DNA from: Saccoglossus kowalevskii
Taxonomy: Eukaryota > Hemichordata > Enteropneusta > Harrimaniidae
Assembly (NCBI RefSeq): GCF_000003605.2
Contig: NW_003140811.1
Location: forward strand, 1,912,635 to 1,946,473
Direction of reading: 5' to 3'
Length of the DNA: 33,839 nt
The stretch's first letter is position 1; every line of letters begins with the position of its first letter. Below the pieces are notes generated by a model, which worked only from the letters and a program-made list of their open reading frames with translations, was not told the origin of the DNA and searched no databases. Of this stretch, positions 9,985 through 21,070 are shown piece by piece. Made by a program: the position numbers and the translations under genes.

Positions 9985-11073
9985 ATGTCGATAAATACGT
10001 CTTTCTCTAACCCAGAAGCGCTCCTCGTGTTTAATACATCCGAGTATCCGCGCGAAATTGAGAGATGCTCGTTCATCTGCTTCGTCGCGTTATCCATATC
10101 GACGTTAGGTGTACTTGGTAACGTAGCATTTCTTTTTGTCGTGATTCGAGTGTGCTCAATGCAAACTGTCACTAACGCCTACTTAGTCAACTTGGCTTTT
10201 GCGGATTTGTTACATCTGGTAACACACACTTCACTCTGGCTGTGTGGTATACTTGCCGATCCGTGTCCCGTCGACCAGGACACCAACTTACCCGTATTTT
10301 GTGTTGTCTTGGTTTTCTCGCGTATGAGCCAATATGTGTCAATGTTCACAGTAACGGTGTTGAGTCTTGAGCGATATGTAGCTGTGTGCCGACCGATCGT
10401 CTATCGCAACGGAGCGATTCACCGACCTTGCTTTGTAGCTACCGTTATCGGCAGTACCTGGCTGCTGGCATTGCTTTTTTCTTCAGAACAGTTTTCAGCT
10501 TGTATTGTCACTACCGGTAGTTACTACCATAATCGCGCAATAATTGGGAGCCTTATTTTCATCGTGTCATTGATGTTTTTAATGACAATTGTCACCGCCG
10601 TGTATGTGAATATTATTTGCCGTGTCAGAGCTTCTACCCATTCTATGAAAAGTCGTGACAAACAGATAATACGAATTTGTATAGCGACAGCTTGCATTTA
10701 CTTCATCTGTATGTTACCCAGCGTTTTGCAAGCATTCATGATAGTTCTAAATTCTCTGCAATATAATATCAACAACATACTGGAAAAGCTTATCGTCACC
10801 AACAACGTCGCCACTATTCTTCTAGAAGTCAATTCGTCTATCAACCCTATAGTATATAATGCACTGAGTTCAAACTACAGGAGTGCTTTCAGCATGGCGT
10901 TCAAGTGTTCTGAATCGTACAGCTGCTTCTTTGTACCCTGCAAAGAACCTGCGGGTATTAACAAAAGTAATGGTAACGAGCACCACAGCGAAGAGCATGT
11001 CGATTTAACGCAATTTACAAAACATCGTGGAGCAGAAAATAGAAGAGGTCATAGAAGGAACTCGGAATGCTGA
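9985..11073 (+). CDS. Rhodopsin-class (class A) peptide-type GPCR, intronless
   Basis: A seven-helix plasma-membrane receptor of 362 residues, complete on one exon. The start has A at -3 and an in-frame TAG 18 bases upstream; the end is a TGA-TAA double stop. NTS glycosylation sites lie at residues 4 and 17. Approximate helices: TM1 28-54 (GN, N46), TM2 64-87 (LAFAD, D74), TM3 104-128 then E129-R130-Y131 (the E/DRY G-protein lock), TM4 149-167 (W159), TM5 185-210 (Y207), TM6 228-252 (P245), TM7 268-291 (NPIVY 287-291). Helix 8 and a tail with C308, C314 and C319 follow. The NAYLVNLAFADL and NPIVYNALSSNYRSAF stretches resemble TRH/GHS/neuromedin-U-type receptors, so a peptide ligand is likely but the ligand is unknown. 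Oddities: CMLP instead of CWxP in TM6, no proline at the usual TM5 site (L199), and C106 lies 24 rather than 25 residues before R130. Confidence 0.93.
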   Translation: MSINTSFSNPEALLVFNTSEYPREIERCSFICFVALSISTLGVLGNVAFLFVVIRVCSMQTVTNAYLVNLAFADLLHLVTHTSLWLCGILADPCPVDQDTNLPVFCVVLVFSRMSQYVSMFTVTVLSLERYVAVCRPIVYRNGAIHRPCFVATVIGSTWLLALLFSSEQFSACIVTTGSYYHNRAIIGSLIFIVSLMFLMTIVTAVYVNIICRVRASTHSMKSRDKQIIRICIATACIYFICMLPSVLQAFMIVLNSLQYNINNILEKLIVTNNVATILLEVNSSINPIVYNALSSNYRSAFSMAFKCSESYSCFFVPCKEPAGINKSNGNEHHSEEHVDLTQFTKHRGAENRRGHRRNSEC

Positions 11074-11579
11074 TAATGCAAATGTTGCAAACCTTTAGCA
11101 TGCAATATGTAATACAAGACTCGTCATGGTAACATTATTATATAATATTATATTCGATTATATGGGAAGGGATTTAATAATTCGTTACTCCACGTGTTCA
11201 GCTGATGTAACATTTGCAAATATTAGTGACCCATATATATATACAACGTTGCAACAGTTTGCTAGCTGTTCTGTTGACAAATGGGAATTGTTAGCTTAAC
11301 CTCTATGGAATACTGGCGCCAGTGTGACAGTGATGTTACGTTAGGTAAAACTATCCTGGAAAAGGTATCTGTTTATATACAAGTAGTATTCGATGGTATA
11401 AGGTTGTTGACATATTCAATGACAGCAGGGGTGTTTATTCCTAATGTATCTCAGTGTAGTTAAATACAGCGTTGTATACCGGAATACTCTAATTTATCAG
11501 TCGCATTGATTTGTAAGTAGATTCGTTCTGCATATTTTACGAAATTATATAAATATTAATATGTATGGTCATCAAATAC
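11074..11579 (+). other. Probable 3' UTR of the receptor gene
   Basis: AT-rich sequence after the double stop. A 60-codon frame at 11281-11463 begins with ATG but shows no domain and has a weak start context, so I treat it as chance within the UTR. TATATATATA near 11232 is simple sequence rather than a supported promoter. Confidence 0.4.
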
Positions 11580-11649
11580 GTCAATTAAAATAAAGATGTG
11601 TTTTTTTGAAAGAAAATTCAATTATCAAAAAAACACATATTTAATTGAC
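11580..11649. repeat. Imperfect inverted repeat containing a poly(A) signal
   Basis: ATGTGTTTTTTTGA (11596-11609) is exactly complementary to 11625-11638. GTCAATTAAA (11580-11589) pairs with TTTAATTGAC (11640-11649). The left arm has 6 unpaired bases between the blocks and the right arm has 1. The loop is 15 bases. AATAAA at 11589-11594 sits in the left arm. Confidence 0.6.
11589..11594 (+). terminator. Candidate poly(A) signal AATAAA for the receptor gene
   Basis: Canonical hexamer about 515 bases after the stop, followed by a GT/T-rich stretch (TGTGTTTTTTT), as expected for a cleavage-factor site. A second AATAAA at 11808-11813 is an alternative. Which one is used cannot be told from sequence. 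Confidence 0.4.
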
Positions 11650-12760
11650 AATTTTAAAATTAAAATGAAATTATGCTCACATATCTATTTTTGAATATCA
11701 GAGATCTTATTTATATAAATAATGTAGTTTTACAAAAAAAACCCCATAGCGCCTTGTTAACTTACTTTTCACGACTACATTGGTACACTTCGGTAAATTG
11801 TCAGTTGAATAAAGGGTGAATTAATATTTTCTAATACTATATAATAATAATAATACATATTCTGACATTAACGTAATTACGATATTGACTGAATTCCATA
11901 ATTTCACAGGAGACATCGACAGTATTTCAACTTTCCGAACGAATATTTAACCAATCAATCAAAAAAGTGTTGTTTGATGAAATGTTACATTGACTTTAGA
12001 AACGACTATGTATGTGACACTTTAAAAACGGCTTAACTCACGAAGTAATTGGTATGTAAGCGTGAAACGGGTGATAAATGTTGGAAAATAATACATATAT
12101 TCAATACAGACTCACATGTAAGAAGTAGCAGTACCCTTCACATTCGTGGTTATCGGTGTAACTTAAACACAATACTTATTATAAAGCATAAAGCCCGTCA
12201 AAGTCAAAGTAAATCGATACACATGGTCTATACTGACTTGAACTGTGGTATATCATATATCAAATAGTTGTTGCTCACTTTGGTTTCGTTATATTGATAA
12301 GTTATTGAGTATCTTTTTGTGAGTTTTCACTATATTTGCTGAGTATTCTTTGAATCGCCGTTTTTATAATACAATAATATCTAGATTACGCCATGATAAT
12401 CAAGCGACAGTAATATGCTAGGTTATTGCAAATAAATGATGCGTATGTTGTGACTGGCGCCAAAGGAGGCAACAGACAAACAAAATAAGCCTATGTAGCG
12501 ACAATGTGGCAATTAATATTGACACCTATCTCAAATGCGTCTGTGTCTGGTGTCTACGTGTATTAAGTTATGTTGTGTACGATATTATGATGAGTGAATA
12601 AATGACAACGCGATGCCAAAACTTGCGTGATAATGGGACGAAGAGGCGTGAATTGCTCAATGGTGGGTTAGGCGCAATTGATGTTAAGCAAACATCCCAG
12701 TCCGAACCCTGTTATCACGTACTAATGGACATACCTTTATTTCAATTATAATACCCTGGA
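11650..12760. other. Non-coding stretch
   Basis: Contains an ATA microsatellite at 11841-11854. A 72-codon + frame (12049-12267) does not start at a convincing ATG and has no domain. No RNA gene recognised. Confidence 0.35.
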
Positions 12761-13056
12761 GTATATATAAATTGAATACGCGCCGTAGACGCTTGCATAT
12801 CAGTTGCAGATCTCAAGTAAACGACGTTCGAATAGGTAAATGTTCTTATAGAAATGACAGAATTTCTTAAACCGAGAAATTAATGATAAGTAATAAGCGA
12901 TTCATACAAAAGTGGGAAAAACACACACAGAATATTGTTCGTGCATTGCTCTTAGGCACAATCCAGCTATTGTCTGATAACAAGGTTGCACGTGATACAG
13001 GCCGACTGATGAATATGCGGCGTTTTAATGATGGACAAGAAACGGTATTATTGTAG
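12761..13056 (+). other. TATA-like element followed by a 57-codon ATG frame; coding status unclear
   Basis: TATATATAA at 12762-12770 lies about 30 bases before a CA dinucleotide at 12796-12797 that could act as an initiator. An ATG at 12883 opens 57 codons to TAG at 13054-13056, with an in-frame TAA 15 bases upstream of the ATG. The peptide has mixed residues without low complexity (it includes KRFIQKWEKHTQNIVRALLL) but no signal peptide or known motif. A minus-strand frame of 68 codons covers the same bases, which weakens the case. Confidence 0.15.
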
Positions 13057-14899
13057 CTAATAGTCGCATACATTTTACGTGGGTACTTTTGCAGTACATC
13101 CGTGCTAAATTCTCACGATATAACCAGTCACAAATGATCAATCAACATACCGCCAATGACATAATATACCCACACATTGTACAATAGCTAAAACACACTC
13201 TCACAACGTACAGAACAAATAATACCGAGTAAATATTAATTTTACGAAACAAATACTCAGTTGGAATGAATGAGCTAATAATACTTACTTTTAAACTATT
13301 TTGTCGCGACTGTCGTAAAACATTTACAATATCTATTGATGTAGGGTCTACGGATTATGATAAGTTATATTCTATTAGAATGGGATTTAGTGGTATCATT
13401 TTTTATTGGCACAACACATTTTAAACTAGATTAAGAGAGTGGGTGTGGCAAAGCAGGGAGCTTTTGCTTCAAATGGGAATTTTAGGAAATGTATTGTGTT
13501 TCTTAATCTCGAACATCATTATCTTGTTTGGCTGAAAACACTAAACATATTTGAAATAAATTGTAATTTCTCATAATCAGAACTTTGTAATGTACCACCA
13601 GTTTTGACCAAAACGTTGAATCCAGCGTTTTTTGTATGATGTGCAATTATGATCTCGGTGATGTGAGCCAAATTGAAGCATTGTCAACTAGCTTGGCAAT
13701 TACCATAACCTATTGCAATCTATATTGAATATTTTAAAACTATGGATCCCTGCTATAACGTTTACACACATTTATTGAATATTTACTTGCAAACAACTCA
13801 CAAAAGAAACTATATAATAATGATCGGATAGCATATGTCTCGTTCATTTAGTGTGAATGCTTCTTACGACAAAATTATTGCGGCACTGGGAAGTCGATTG
13901 ACTGAAAAATAAAAGCCCATTTTGACAGGTCGTGATTTGAGTGAAAACATACCTTCAGATCTATTTAACAAAACGTAGCTATATAATATATTATAGTCAA
14001 ATCAGTGAAAAATTACTAATCTGGGGTATACAACCAATAGTCAGGTTTTTCGAAAAGAAGAAGCATATCCCGCTCCATACGGCATACCTGCCAAATATTT
14101 TTTTGAGCAATAAATGGTTCAAGGCACTACTTTATTGTTTAGAATTCTCAACGGTTTGATTTACATGTAGAAATTATAGTAAAAAGGTCATGGACAGGAC
14201 AACGACAAGAGCAGATGGACATCATTATAATATGATTGGTTATCGGCTATAATACGGATGTGTTTGAATTGTGTTTAGAGGACTATGGTCGACAAAACCA
14301 GCAGGAATGATGATGATGGTGTTGATGATTGATGAATTAACGAGTGACAGTGCTTTAGTGCGATCATGTATCTACTTTTATATATACGTATAAGTGTTGT
14401 TAATTAAAGACGATCGGATGTTGCATAGCGGTAAATGAAAAGACAGGAGATTGTCATTGTAAGTAAAACATGTGGATATAAGTGTACAGCTTATGTGGGT
14501 TCAGGTTGAAAACATCTATCGTCGTACTATTTGTGTAAAAGGACACAAAAGTAGAAAAGAAAGAAGAATGCGAGGAAGAATCTGACGATGACATGAGATT
14601 TGGTATTTTCATGCTGTTCTCATGGGACACCTCGGCCTTAAAGGTTCTCATTTTAATATTTGTTACTACAACAAAGATCTGCACCTGCGCCGGTTCTACG
14701 CATAAACAGTATTCCATTCTTTATACATGATTGAGATACGTAATTTTCCTCCGCTGTTCAATCTATGTATTCATGTATTTTGAATGTATGCAGTTATAAA
14801 TTAATGATTCTATAGTATATAACATCAGTACGTGACTATAGCAACCTCCATTCTGTGACTGGCACAAGTAGGTCACAGAAATATACATTAACAATAAAT
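13057..14899. other. Non-coding stretch
   Basis: Only short AT-driven frames (for example 13941-14159 + and 14454-14717 -), none with a domain. No repeat recognised. Confidence 0.35.
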
Positions 14900-17800
14900 A
14901 TATTGTTACTATGACACAATCATTAACCAAAAAATAATCAAGTCAGCACTATAACCTATAAAACACTCCTATCAATGCCATGACATTTTAACTTAAATCT
15001 AAACATATATACCGTTACTAGGTTGGTAATATCTAACAATTGGATGTCTGTCTAGTCAGCGGTTCAATCACACTCCAATCCAGCAACAACTATGCTAGGT
15101 TGCAAAATTACTCTGTTGCAACTACAAATCTTATCAATCCACAAGGTACTATATCTTAATATTCGATAGAAACCCACTCTGAAATATTATTATTATTATC
15201 TTTAACTCTAAACAGTAATAAAGTAAAATCTGCCTAATTAAACTCAACACAACACGGATATATCAGGGCCACATCAAATCTAACATATCTTATGTTCACG
15301 AGTGTCAATGCAGCCTACAATACAGTTCTCTAATGGATGATGTCTCTATAACACATCACTCATCATGCAGGTCGGGTTTTGTAGAACCATCAATTATTGG
15401 TAGTTTAATGTGTGTTTTTTTCAGATGAAATATCACATACTTTGGCAAACATAATGTCAACATGATGCTTAAAATGTTCAAAAATTTTGGCAATTGAAAA
15501 TATTGACACGAGTCTTCATTTGAGTAGAATGTGTTGGCATGATGTCAGGTTAGTAACATCACCTTTCAAATTCATACACGATCTGATTATCATAGTAGCG
15601 ACAATATTAATAAATTAATAATAATACTCATATCAATAATGAGAACAAATTGAAAGGTTGACCCATCAATAACATAACAATGTCTGCACAATGTTATTTC
15701 AGAAAAACAAGTTAATACATTATGACGACGACACTTGAAAATCATGCATACAAAGAAAGACTTATTATGTTTAGAATCACATTGCAAAAACTCACTTATT
15801 ATTAAAAAGACGTCTAATGTTTCGTTTGTCAGCCTCAAATATTTTATTCAGATGTTGAACCAATTCTTCTTCTTAACCAAGACAATGTGATTGCAAAAGA
15901 CTGTACAATTCTCTGATGACATCACTGTAAATCATTACTTCATTCAACAGATGGATCTCATCATACCAATGTGAAGTAAGTATGCATTGATGTATCTGTG
16001 TTTTCCCATTATACACTTACCCAAGTTAATAGGACTATAGCAAATGTTCACAGGTTGTATTAAAACATATATATGTGGTCATCAAACACAGATGCTTATC
16101 TTACAGAATATCACTTGTCTCGAGTCTCAATTAATCTTCCAGAACTGCTGACCTATTTTCAACATAACCAGTGACCCAGTGTCTACCATACATATAAACA
16201 ACTCAGAATTTAATGTTGCATGTTTATTTATGAGTTGTAGCATGAAAGGCTTTTATGACCACAACTTACTTCTCTGATCGTGTTGAGTTTGAATCAGTGC
16301 ACTTACCATGAAGCTTTAGTACCCTTCTCTGTTACCGCTTCATCTCACTATCTCTCTATGATCTGTGGCTGAACATTGCTAGGATTGCCTGTTTATCTGA
16401 AGGTTACATTGTGGCCATAAATGTTTGGTTACATTGTATGGCCATTGCTATATATTGTCCTGGATTAACTACCAAACATCTATCATGATGACTGCCTTTT
16501 ATAAATGTGATTTAATACATTTTCATTTAGCCATAGTCGGCCTATGCGGTCCTCACTAAAACCTCAATTTGGCACTGACACAAGAATTTACTTGAATATG
16601 CTCAGTCTTACTCCATACATAGCGTCACTGCTATACTTATAGTTTCAAGCACTGTACATGTTCTTTATTGCCACATTGCCAGTTCCAATTCTACTACATA
16701 ATACCTCCATTGTAATTTTTGGTTGGAATGGTGTCAGTCCGAGGACCATATACACTGGCTGCAATTATATCATTTATTACCCCATTTAAATAACTGTCAA
16801 CATGGATTCCATGTGCTTACTCACCTCTTGTTTACAGACTTCACAAACAATCTAATCAGTACACCACTGTCATCATCACCAACAGTCGTTATGTATTAAC
16901 TAAAAAGAGTTTAGTGGTCAACAGATTGAACTATGGTCCCTCTGGGACCAACGACGTAATCACCTCATACTTTATTGCCACTGCTTCTTGATACTGAACA
17001 AGCCACTATATTTTCTATAGCGAATCCTAATTGCCCACTAGCAGCTTGTACGTTGTCATTTTGCATGACACTTCCGACACACAATTCCGAAGACACTGAA
17101 GGGAGTATACATGCATCCATTGATATAACCCGATTTCCGCAGCCATGACCTGAAAAGTCTTAGTACTCCACCCCAGACCTTCAAATATGCCTTTCTATCA
17201 ATGTAACTTGAGTGTTTTCCTGTCGCTCTGCTATGCTCGTTCTGTGCTGTTGTCAACACACCTTATCAAGCAAAACAAATAATCGTACAGATCACCAGTC
17301 ACTGTAGTTTTGCAAATTGTTTTAACAATTGTTACCAATATTTAGAGAAGATCCCGTTCCGAATTTATAGAGATATGGATAACACAGTACAGCTAACTTC
17401 AGATTGTATATGAGTGTGCACACTAAACAACAAGCAAGACACAAGTTAAAATCACAAACATATACAATTTATACCCTATGTAATAAGGAAAATAGAGACA
17501 ACACTTAAACTTAATTATTGTGTTAGTGTATAACAATATGTTGTCTGTCACAGTACACTTAGTCGATAATTCAGTCATTCTCAACTACAACACCTATGTT
17601 ATATTGTAAAATTACTGTTCTGCAACTATAACCTCACATAAGTATTAATAATACAATACATATCCACTATGCACTGAGTATTGACACGACAAAAACAAAA
17701 GCTTTATTGGTCTGACCTTGGTTGAACTACTTGCATCAGAAAAATATCAATAATAATATTGTCAAAATAAAGTGAAATACCGGCAATTAAATCAGTATAT

Positions 17801-18750
17801 TCCATACCTATTTCATGACATCAGAAATACATCAGAATAATATTAAACCATTAAACAATACATGACTGCCAATACAGCTACAATTCTATTCTGCTCTGCA
17901 TGCTATGTGAAATGTCTTTCTATCACCTCAGTGTACATGCATACCAAATGTTTTATAGGTATCAATTTATTGCAGTTTATTACTCTCTTAAGATGTAGTT
18001 AGGTGTATTTTTTAAATATGACAATGACACAACAAATTTATTCCACTTCAGGTACCTATACAACTCTCAATATTCATATTATATGTATGTATGTAAAAGA
18101 AAAGAAGCAATGTAATATTGGAACATAGTTACAATGTATTACGAAAATATCTGCAATATTGAATCGATTGTATTAATATCCAACACTATTTATTGTATTA
18201 AAATATCCCCGAATATACTGCAAATTCTACAATAAATGCACCGAACAGCAAGACTGGAACGTGTTTCTAAAGACTTAGTGAAAAAAACCTTTCCAGTAAA
18301 CCGTGAATAACTTCCACGCACACATTAACAGTATTTACAGAGATACGTATAGACATACTCCATTCAGTAAGGGTCGTTGGGTGATATTACCTACGAAGAA
18401 GACACATGTCTCCAATGCTATACTCCCGTACTGCAAATGTGAACAGTTTCACGTTACGTGGTCATGACATATGTTGAAATAACGGCAATGAAGTGTAAGA
18501 AATATTGAACAACACCGAATACACTCAACAGACATGGTGCAGCTTTTTAAAAAAAATTCTGACATTGAGTGCATTGTCAGTACTAATGGAGTCCTTATTT
18601 TATCAATCCTTATCTACATAAAATACTTGAGTAAATTAGAAATCCGAGACATGTGAGCTTGGAAGTACTACCAGTAACACCTAAGCGGAGCAGAACGACT
18701 ACTCTGCGTAGCAACAAACAGCGGCTACAGTGTAGGGTGTAAAGTAATAA
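14900..18750 (-). other. Gene-less stretch with few G on the + strand; possible minus-strand transcript
   Basis: By eye the + strand has clearly more C than G over most of this block, as in runs of CATCATCACCAACA type. That would be a G/T-richer minus strand, a bias often seen in transcribed strands. No coding exon longer than 60 codons with a recognisable domain is present. A TAT microsatellite lies at 15185-15199 and a short hairpin GGTCCC-TCT-GGGACC at about 16933-16947. It could be intron or 3' UTR of a minus-strand gene starting near 23.5 kb, but this is inference only. Confidence 0.2.
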
Positions 18751-19718
18751 TATTATGAGTGTTCCCCTGATATATATATTACTTGGAACACGGCGAAATT
18801 ATTTGCTATTTCGATGCTTTTAGACCACAGATTTGACAGCTCCCTATAAGGCATGTGACTTTTAAAGCAACTTGACTTTAATACATTTTCCCCATTCTAC
18901 TGGTTAGCCAGGGTCGCATACAATATGTTCACACAAAATAGAAACGTATACACTATTTAAAAATAATGACATAAAATAATCATTTCATCACTATCATTGT
19001 ATGTATTCTAGTTTTATCTGGAAGTTCTGAAATGAGTTGGGGTAAAGCATGTTTCTTGTATTTTTCAGTATTTGCTATATTTTACGAAGTGGCACAATAC
19101 GATTTGTTTTCACCTACAATTTTAGCTAATGTAATTGTTTTAAATACAGTCTAAATAAAAGGAAAATATCAACTATCATATGTTAGGAAAGTGATACAGA
19201 TAACCTTTGATCTGGGGCCTAGCCCCAATACTCTTACTAATTGAAACCCAACAATCAAAATGAAGGATAATATGATTCATTCTATAACAAAACTACTATG
19301 TAACTAGAAATCCAATCCAAATTACATGATCTAAATTTATAAACAAAAAACAAATGTAGTTCAATCTACTCAAGGTTTAATTCTGTCCTTGTGAAAAACG
19401 CGTGGTTCTTGTTCATTTTAGAGAAAAATAAACGCTTATACCGAGCGGAAAAAAACATATATTCCTATTTTAATTTTAAAAATATGGCTACCCACCAGAT
19501 TAAAACAAACAGATCTTGTTTCTGCGTCACACAAGTATTGGGTATTCCTTCTACATTTTTTGAATAAAACATGGCAAGTAAAAATTTCGTTAGTGTTTAA
19601 ACACGCAGTTCAAAAATCTGGCAGGCAAAAACGTGGTATTGTTGTATTCCAAACGAATTACGAGTTCAAGCTCAAAAGAATAAAATAAAAAACGCAAATT
19701 ACATGGTACCCTCACTGG
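18751..19718. other. Non-coding stretch
   Basis: No supported gene or element. AT-rich with many A and T runs. It leads into the reverse-transcriptase remnant, whose upstream part may be present here but is too decayed for me to follow. Confidence 0.35.
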
Positions 19719-20245
19719 AACGTATTTGTTGAGTTTGGGGAATATTTGTTTTTAAACACAGTATCGGCATTCTAATGGGAACAAATCGGGATCCCCTGTT
19801 GCGAATTTATACTTTCATTTGTATAAATTTGAATTTCTGTACAAAGAAGCCAAATCCTTTAGTTTCACATTCAGATATATTGATGATGTACTTTCCATCA
19901 GCAATCCTAAATTTAGTGATATTCAAATGATATATCCAGTTGAATAAGGAAACTGCAGTATCTGCTTTTTTTGCTTAAAGAGGGGGTCGTCACCTGCACG
20001 CGCACGAGTCCAAAGCGACAACAAAAACACACGCAAAACACGCAAGGTAAACGCTTGTTCGAAACAATGACACGCTATGGCCATCTGACGCATGCGTAGG
20101 TGACGACTTCCCCGCTTTAATACTGTATGACAAGATGAGATGTTTTGAATATTACTATCATCAATTTGTAGTACATAGGCAGACTTTTGGATCCACTAGT
20201 TTACATTCAAAAGTGTTTCGACATATGAGCTTGTCAGTTAAATGA
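19719..20245 (+). pseudogene. Reverse-transcriptase fragment of a retroelement, frameshifted and interrupted by a MITE
   Basis: Reading across frames gives, in order, NVFVEFGEYLF, then KHSIGILMGTN (19754-19786), then after a one-base loss ANLYFHLYKFEFLYKEAKS and a segment ending RYIDDVLSI with IYPVE (to about 19944). A further shift gives KETAVSA before the TTAA at 19975. After the inserted element come LYDK (about 20123) and DVLNITIINL. Y-I-D-D is the catalytic motif of the RT palm domain, and the G-I-(P)-M-G-T-N block just before it is typical of one widespread animal RT family. Frameshifts, in-frame stops and the insertion show it is dead. About 17 family residues seem missing at the insertion point. 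The retroelement class is not resolved by me. Confidence 0.8.
19979..20116. mobile_element. 138-bp MITE with TTAA flanks, nested in the RT pseudogene
   Basis: TTAA stands on both sides (19975-19978 and 20117-20120). The ends are inverted repeats: AGAGGGGGTCGTCACCTGC on the left and, read inward from the right, AGCGGGGAAGTCGTCACCT. TTAA target duplication is characteristic of piggyBac- and Kolobok-type transposons. The G-rich start would suit either, so no superfamily is assigned. No coding capacity. A related left end lies at 26116. Confidence 0.72.
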
Positions 20246-20924
20246 AATAACAATGTTATGCAAATAATCTCAGTTGGTATTAATGTAGATACGCCAAGTT
20301 TGATTTGAATACAAGACGTGTAAATCATTCACTATCACTTCAGCTAGATAACCACTATCCCCCATTACATGTACATGCACGTCGAGATTTATATTTGAAT
20401 AAGGATTTTTTTCTCGGATTATTGAAATTGAATAATTAATGAACAATTGAATAACGACATTTCACACGCAACATTTGTCATTTTCAATCATACCTCGCGA
20501 GACTGGCAAACAACTAATTTCATCTTCATTCAGAGATATCATTCAACCGTGTCCCCATCCATAAATGTTCTTAGCCATAATTAATATCAGTATTATTATT
20601 ATTATCTAGAATCCAAAACGAAATAATCAATCATTCCTTAAAAAAGCCGTATCTACAACCTTCGAGTTTTTCCTTATGTTTACTACATACATCACTATAG
20701 CGTGACGATTTTTATTGGCATATTTTCCTGTTATCTCTTATTAAGTATTAACTATGAATAATGGTGTATGATAAACATGTTACCAGGAAATCACTGTAAT
20801 ATGTGCAAAGCTAAATCAGTACCATAATTACTATACCAAAATGTTTACCATAATTGTACGAAAAGCGGTAATTTAAAAAAAACATAAAACGATTATTCCA
20901 CATATGCTGACATAGCACAACATC
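20246..20924. other. Non-coding stretch
   Basis: RT similarity fades beyond 20245. A TAT microsatellite lies at 20591-20605. Nothing else recognised. Confidence 0.35.
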
Positions 20925-21070
20925 TGAAACAGATTAAATTTATGAATTGTTGAGATGAAATAATTACAGGCAAACGACCGTTGACATAACACACAGCACG
21001 GAATGTAAACTCGTGCACATGGCGTAGAGCTCGCTTTCGTGAACGCGCTAGCCACTGAACGATCCCGAAA
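20925..21070 (-). mobile_element. tRNA-derived SINE (head region)
   Basis: Read on the minus strand, TCGTTCAGTGG at 21052-21062 matches the Pol III A-box in 10 of 11 positions and is followed by CTAGCGCGTTC, a typical D-loop continuation in tRNA-like SINEs. About 51 bases from the A-box start lies AGTTTACATTC (21001-21011) and CCGTGCTG, a worn B-box and T-arm equivalent to GGTTCGAATCCCGTG. Order and spacing match a tRNA head. The tail end is not defined, so the outer limit near 20925 is approximate. It is not a functional tRNA because the arms do not pair well. Confidence 0.55.

Noticed and set aside
9966..10172. Minus-strand 68-codon frame over the receptor start
   Set aside because: Shadow of the receptor coding sequence on the other strand.
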